NCBI GenBank assembly: GCA_934589525.1
Contig: CAKTOB010000010.1
Location: 1 to 64,000, forward strand
DNA: 64,000 nucleotides
Reading direction: 5' to 3'
DNA from: an uncultured Oscillospiraceae bacterium
Lineage (GTDB): Bacteria; Bacillota; Clostridia; Oscillospirales; Oscillospiraceae
Position 1 is the stretch's first letter, and each line of letters starts with the position of its first letter. The translations under genes were made by a program, and so were the position numbers. Under the pieces are notes generated by a model that saw nothing but the letters and a program-made list of their open reading frames with translations, ran no database searches and was not told the origin of the DNA. This document shows, piece after piece, positions 61,313 to 64,000 of the stretch.

Positions 61313-62179
61313 ATGACAAAGCCAATTTTTACAGGGGTCTGCACCGCCCTGGTGACCCCGTTTCTGGAAAACAGGCTCAATACCCCCATGCTCCGGCAGC
61401 TGATCCGGCGGCAGGAGCTATCCGGGGTGGATGCCCTGGTGATCTGCGGCACTACGGGAGAATCCGCAGCTTTAACGGACGGGGAAAAGCTGGAGCTTTT
61501 CCGGGTTTCCCGGGAGGCCATCCCAGAAGGGCTTCCCTTTATCGCCGGGACCGGGTCCAACAACACATCCCATGCCGTTGCCCTGGGTCAGGCCGCCCAG
61601 GAGCTGGGGGCAGATGCCCTGCTGGTGGTCAGCCCCTACTATAATAAGGCAACGGAGGATGGGCTGCACCGGCACTATCGGTGCATTGCAGAGGCGGTTT
61701 CCATACCGGTGATTCTCTACAATGTCCCCAGCCGAACGGGGCTGGATATTCCCGTTTCCGTCTATCAAAAGCTGGCGGAGATCCCCAATATCGTGGGGGT
61801 AAAGGAAGCCAGTTCCGACATTCGAAAAATCGCCTGGATCCGGCAGCAATGCCCCCGGGATTTTTACGTTTGGTGCGGCAACGATGATCTTGCCGTGCCT
61901 GCCCTGTCCCTGGGGGCAGCGGGGCTAATTTCCGTGGTTTCCAACGTAGAGCCGGAATTGACCCGGGCCATGGTCAAAGCGGCGCTGGACGGGGACTTTG
62001 ACACCGCCTCGGACCTGCAATGCAGGCTGCTGCCCCTGATACAGGCCCTGTTCCGGGAGGTAAACCCGGTGCCGGTAAAGGAAGCGCTGAAGCGGATCGG
62101 CCTGGACTGCGGCTCCTGCCGCCTGCCCCTGGGGGAAGCCAGCCCGGAAACAAGGGAAGCCCTGGCTTCCCTGCTATAA
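61313..62179 (+). CDS. dapA: 4-hydroxy-tetrahydrodipicolinate synthase
   Basis: A 288-residue class I aldolase that condenses pyruvate with aspartate semialdehyde, the first step toward lysine, diaminopimelate and, in spores, dipicolinate. GTTGES (46-51), the catalytic Tyr136 in YNVPSRTG and the Schiff-base Lys164 in GVKEASSD are in place. GGGAGGG precedes the ATG at 61313. No other lysine gene is adjacent. No clear promoter is seen; the region before it is shared with divergent queA. Confidence 0.95.
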   Translation: MTKPIFTGVCTALVTPFLENRLNTPMLRQLIRRQELSGVDALVICGTTGESAALTDGEKLELFRVSREAIPEGLPFIAGTGSNNTSHAVALGQAAQELGADALLVVSPYYNKATEDGLHRHYRCIAEAVSIPVILYNVPSRTGLDIPVSVYQKLAEIPNIVGVKEASSDIRKIAWIRQQCPRDFYVWCGNDDLAVPALSLGAAGLISVVSNVEPELTRAMVKAALDGDFDTASDLQCRLLPLIQALFREVNPVPVKEALKRIGLDCGSCRLPLGEASPETREALASLL

Positions 62180-62183
62180 AAAA

Positions 62184-62214
62184 TCCGCGCCGGATATAAT
62201 CCTTCCGGCGCGGA
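62184..62214 (-). terminator. Terminator of tyrS
   Basis: TCCGCGCCGGA pairs with TCCGGCGCGGA (11 bp); on the minus strand it runs into TTTTTT. The tail on the plus strand is weaker, so it mainly serves tyrS. Confidence 0.85.
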
Positions 62215-62219
62215 AAATC

Positions 62220-63443
62220 TTACTTAAGGATCGCTTTGTGGAATACCTTCTTGCCCTTGCGGAGCTTCACGCCATCCAGGAGCATTTCCCGGGTGACCTC
62301 AAACTTGATGTCCGTAACCTTCTCATCGTTGACGGACACACCGCCGCCTGCCACGTTTTTCCGGGCATCGCCGTTGGAGGTTGCCAGACCGCAGACCACC
62401 ATCAGGCTCAGAAGGCCGATTTTTCCGTCGGTCAGCTGCTCCTCCGTCAGCTCGGTGGTGGGAAGGTTCGCGTCATTACCGTCGCCGGAGAACAGGGCCT
62501 TGGCGGAGGCCTGGGCCTTCAGGGCCTCTTCCTCACCATGGACCAGCTTGGTCAGCTCAAAGGCCAGAATTTCCTTGGCATCGTTGATCTTGGAATCCTT
62601 CCAGCCGTCCATTTCGTCGATCTGCTCCAGGGGCAGGAAGGTCAGCATCCGGATGCACTTCATCACGTCGGCATCGTCCACATTCCGCCAGTACTGGTAG
62701 AACTCGTAGGGGCTGGTCTTATTGGGGTCCAGCCACACGGCGCCTCTGGCGGTCTTGCCCATCTTCTTGCCCTCGGAGTTCAGAAGCAGGGTGATGGTCA
62801 TGGCGTGGGCATCCTTGCCCAGCTTTCTGCGGATCAGCTCCGTGCCGCCCAGCATATTGCTCCACTGGTCGTTGCCGCCGAACTGCATGTTGCAGCCGTA
62901 GTGCTGGAACAGGTAGTAGAAGTCGTAGGACTGCATGGGCATGTAGTTGAACTCCAGGAAGCTCAGGCCCTTTTCCATCCGCTGCTTGAAGCACTCGGCC
63001 CGGAGCATGTTGTTCACGGAGAAGCAAGCGCCCACATCCCGGATGAAGTCAATGTAATTGAGGTTCAGCAGCCAGTCGGCATTGTTCACCATCTGGGCCT
63101 TGCCTTCCCCGAACTCGATAAACCGTTCCATCTGCTTTTTGAAGCAGGCGCAGTTGTGGTCAATGGTCTCCCGGGTCATCATGGAGCGCATGTCGGTCCG
63201 GCCGGAGGGGTCACCGATCATGGCGGTGCCGCCGCCGATCAGGGCGATGGGCTTGTTGCCGGCCATCTGCAGCCGCTTCATGAGGCACAGGGCCATAAAA
63301 TGGCCGACGTGCAGGGAATCTGCCGTGGGGTCAAAGCCAATGTAGAAAGTGGCCTTGCCGTTATCCACCATTTCCCGGATCTCTTCTTCGCTCGTCACCT
63401 GGGCGATCAGGCCCCGGGCCACCAGTTCATCATAAATTTTCAT
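62220..63443 (-). CDS. tyrS: Tyrosyl-tRNA synthetase
   Basis: A 407-residue class I synthetase charging tRNA-Tyr. The HIGH box is HVGH (in DSLHVGHFMAL), the KMSKS box is KMGKT, and QFGGNDQWSNMLGG binds tyrosine; a C-terminal S4 domain ends the protein. The ATG at 63443 is eight bases after AAAGGA; an ATG six bases earlier is too close. Expression is set by the T-box directly upstream. Confidence 0.97.
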   Translation of the reverse strand: MKIYDELVARGLIAQVTSEEEIREMVDNGKATFYIGFDPTADSLHVGHFMALCLMKRLQMAGNKPIALIGGGTAMIGDPSGRTDMRSMMTRETIDHNCACFKKQMERFIEFGEGKAQMVNNADWLLNLNYIDFIRDVGACFSVNNMLRAECFKQRMEKGLSFLEFNYMPMQSYDFYYLFQHYGCNMQFGGNDQWSNMLGGTELIRRKLGKDAHAMTITLLLNSEGKKMGKTARGAVWLDPNKTSPYEFYQYWRNVDDADVMKCIRMLTFLPLEQIDEMDGWKDSKINDAKEILAFELTKLVHGEEEALKAQASAKALFSGDGNDANLPTTELTEEQLTDGKIGLLSLMVVCGLATSNGDARKNVAGGGVSVNDEKVTDIKFEVTREMLLDGVKLRKGKKVFHKAILK

Positions 63444-63515
63444 TTTCATTTTCCTTTCCCAGGTCCTATCCGGAAGCTGTCAAAACGCCAACCGACAGTT
63501 TTCGGATCCGGCCTG

Positions 63516-63780
63516 ATAAAAATAAGCGCCCTCTGTCCGTAAAAAGACAGAGGGCGCATAAAGCACGGTACCACCTCAGTTTGGGAGAGCCTTACGACCC
63601 ATCCCCTCATGCCGCCCCGCAGGCGGCGACGCTGTATCGGGCGCACCCGTCTTTCCCTACTGTTGCTTCAGGAAAGCCGCTCCGGGAGGTATTTTCTGCA
63701 TAGGTTCCTGCCGCCTCGCACCCTCCGGCGGCTCTCTGAAAGGGATTCACTAAGCATACTTTTTCCCATCTCTGCGTTGT
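63516..63780 (-). promoter_or_regulatory. Tyrosine T-box riboswitch controlling tyrS
   Basis: On the minus strand the leader has the Stem I distal motifs AGAGAG and GGGTGCGA, a UAC tyrosine specifier (63691-63689) in AATACC, and the T-box core GAGGTGGTACCGTG (63577-63564) with TGGT in the bulge that pairs with the ACCA end of tRNA-Tyr. The terminator GCGCCCTCTGTC/GGACAGAGGGCGC (63557-63526) then leads into TTATTTTTAT. Uncharged tRNA-Tyr would stabilise the antiterminator and allow tyrS expression. Confidence 0.93.
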
Positions 63781-63785
63781 GACGT

Positions 63786-63814
63786 ATTGTAGCAGAAGCC
63801 CAGCCCTTTGTCAA
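63786..63814 (-). promoter_or_regulatory. Promoter of the tyrS T-box transcript
   Basis: TTGACA (63814-63809), 17-base spacer, TACAAT (63791-63786), near consensus and only 21 bases after the recN stop. Confidence 0.85.
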
Positions 63815-63834
63815 GCAGCAAAATGCCGAAGATT

Positions 63835-64000
63835 TTAGGGTCGTGGCAGCATTTCTTCTGCACTTTTTAATGTAATTTCCGTAATACTGGTTCCGCCAAT
63901 TATTCTGGCCAACTCTTGCTTCCGGCCTTCCCGGTCCAAGGGGGTCACTGTTGTGAAAGTTCTGCCGTCGTGTTCGGACTTGGCAATGAGCATATGGGTA
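63835..64000 (-). CDS. recN: DNA repair protein RecN, C-terminal end (cut by the window edge)
   Basis: The last 55 codons of a gene entering from the right edge. The residues HMLIAKSEHDGRT, LDREGRKQELARIIGG and ITLKSAEEML match the conserved RecN C-terminus, the part following the ATPase head where RecN proteins read LARMLGG and end in AxEML. RecN is an SMC-like ATPase in double-strand-break repair. The stop is at 63837-63835; the tyrS promoter follows at once. The rest of the gene cannot be seen. Confidence 0.85.
   Translation of the reverse strand, partial: THMLIAKSEHDGRTFTTVTPLDREGRKQELARIIGGTSITEITLKSAEEMLPRP

Noticed and set aside
1..64000. Mobile elements, prophage, CRISPR arrays or defence islands
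   Set aside because: No transposase, integrase, phage structural, cas or restriction genes and no regular repeat arrays were seen; the two tRNA-Ser genes show no attachment-site duplication or adjacent integrase.

Overview
The window looks like a chromosomal segment of a spore-forming, strictly fermentative Clostridia bacterium. GC content is high for the class (mid to upper 50s % by eye). The best fit from the sequence alone is the Oscillospirales (Oscillospiraceae-like). Grounds are a SipL-type spore morphogenesis protein, an NADH-linked trimeric [FeFe] hydrogenase, D-lactate dehydrogenase, a tyrosyl T-box, GdpP, RNase J, and -35/-10 promoters of the TTGACA or TTGCAA, 17 bp, TATAAT kind. 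There are no phage, transposon, CRISPR or defence genes; nearly everything is core metabolism or cell biology.

Layout. 1-3.5 kb: tRNA-Ser(GCU), a GtrA-like membrane protein, ldhA, and a SipL-like spore protein. 3.7-8.9 kb: a complete branched-chain amino acid ABC transporter (livJHMGF) preceded by a leader with its own strong promoter, a 46-codon reading frame rich in Leu/Ile/Val codons, and a terminator that competes with an antiterminator. 9.0-13 kb: nfo, an FHA-FtsW/RodA fusion and a class B penicillin-binding protein. 13-21 kb: a WYL regulator, small membrane and lipoproteins, two flavoproteins, ylmH, a DUF896 gene and a YgiQ radical SAM protein. 21-30 kb: a purine permease, two metallopeptidases, secG, prfB, a RACo-like ASKHA protein, a MATE pump and tRNA-Ser(CGA). 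30-40 kb: marR-degV with paired operators, a DacF-type carboxypeptidase, a REC-GGDEF-EAL protein divergent from a sensor/winged-helix regulator, a glycosyltransferase, cardiolipin synthase and a flavodoxin-like reductase. 40-53 kb: a surface protein, a nitroreductase, the operon gdpP-rplI-dnaB-tilS-hpt-ftsH, and divergent rnj (with a structured 5' leader) and dus. 53-64 kb: the hydrogenase operon, a C39-SleB fusion, queA-tgt, dapA, tyrS under a T-box, and the 3' end of recN.

How it fits together. The hydrogenase and LdhA are two alternative sinks for NADH. The liv transporter with pepD and the M28 peptidase fits amino acid and peptide use. queA and tgt are consecutive steps of queuosine synthesis. 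gdpP and the EAL protein point to c-di-AMP and c-di-GMP turnover. The most interesting signals are regulatory RNA: the predicted peptide-dependent attenuator of the liv operon, the folded 5' end of the RNase J mRNA, and a roughly 28 bp hairpin beside tRNA-Ser(CGA) whose substitutions keep pairing on only one strand.
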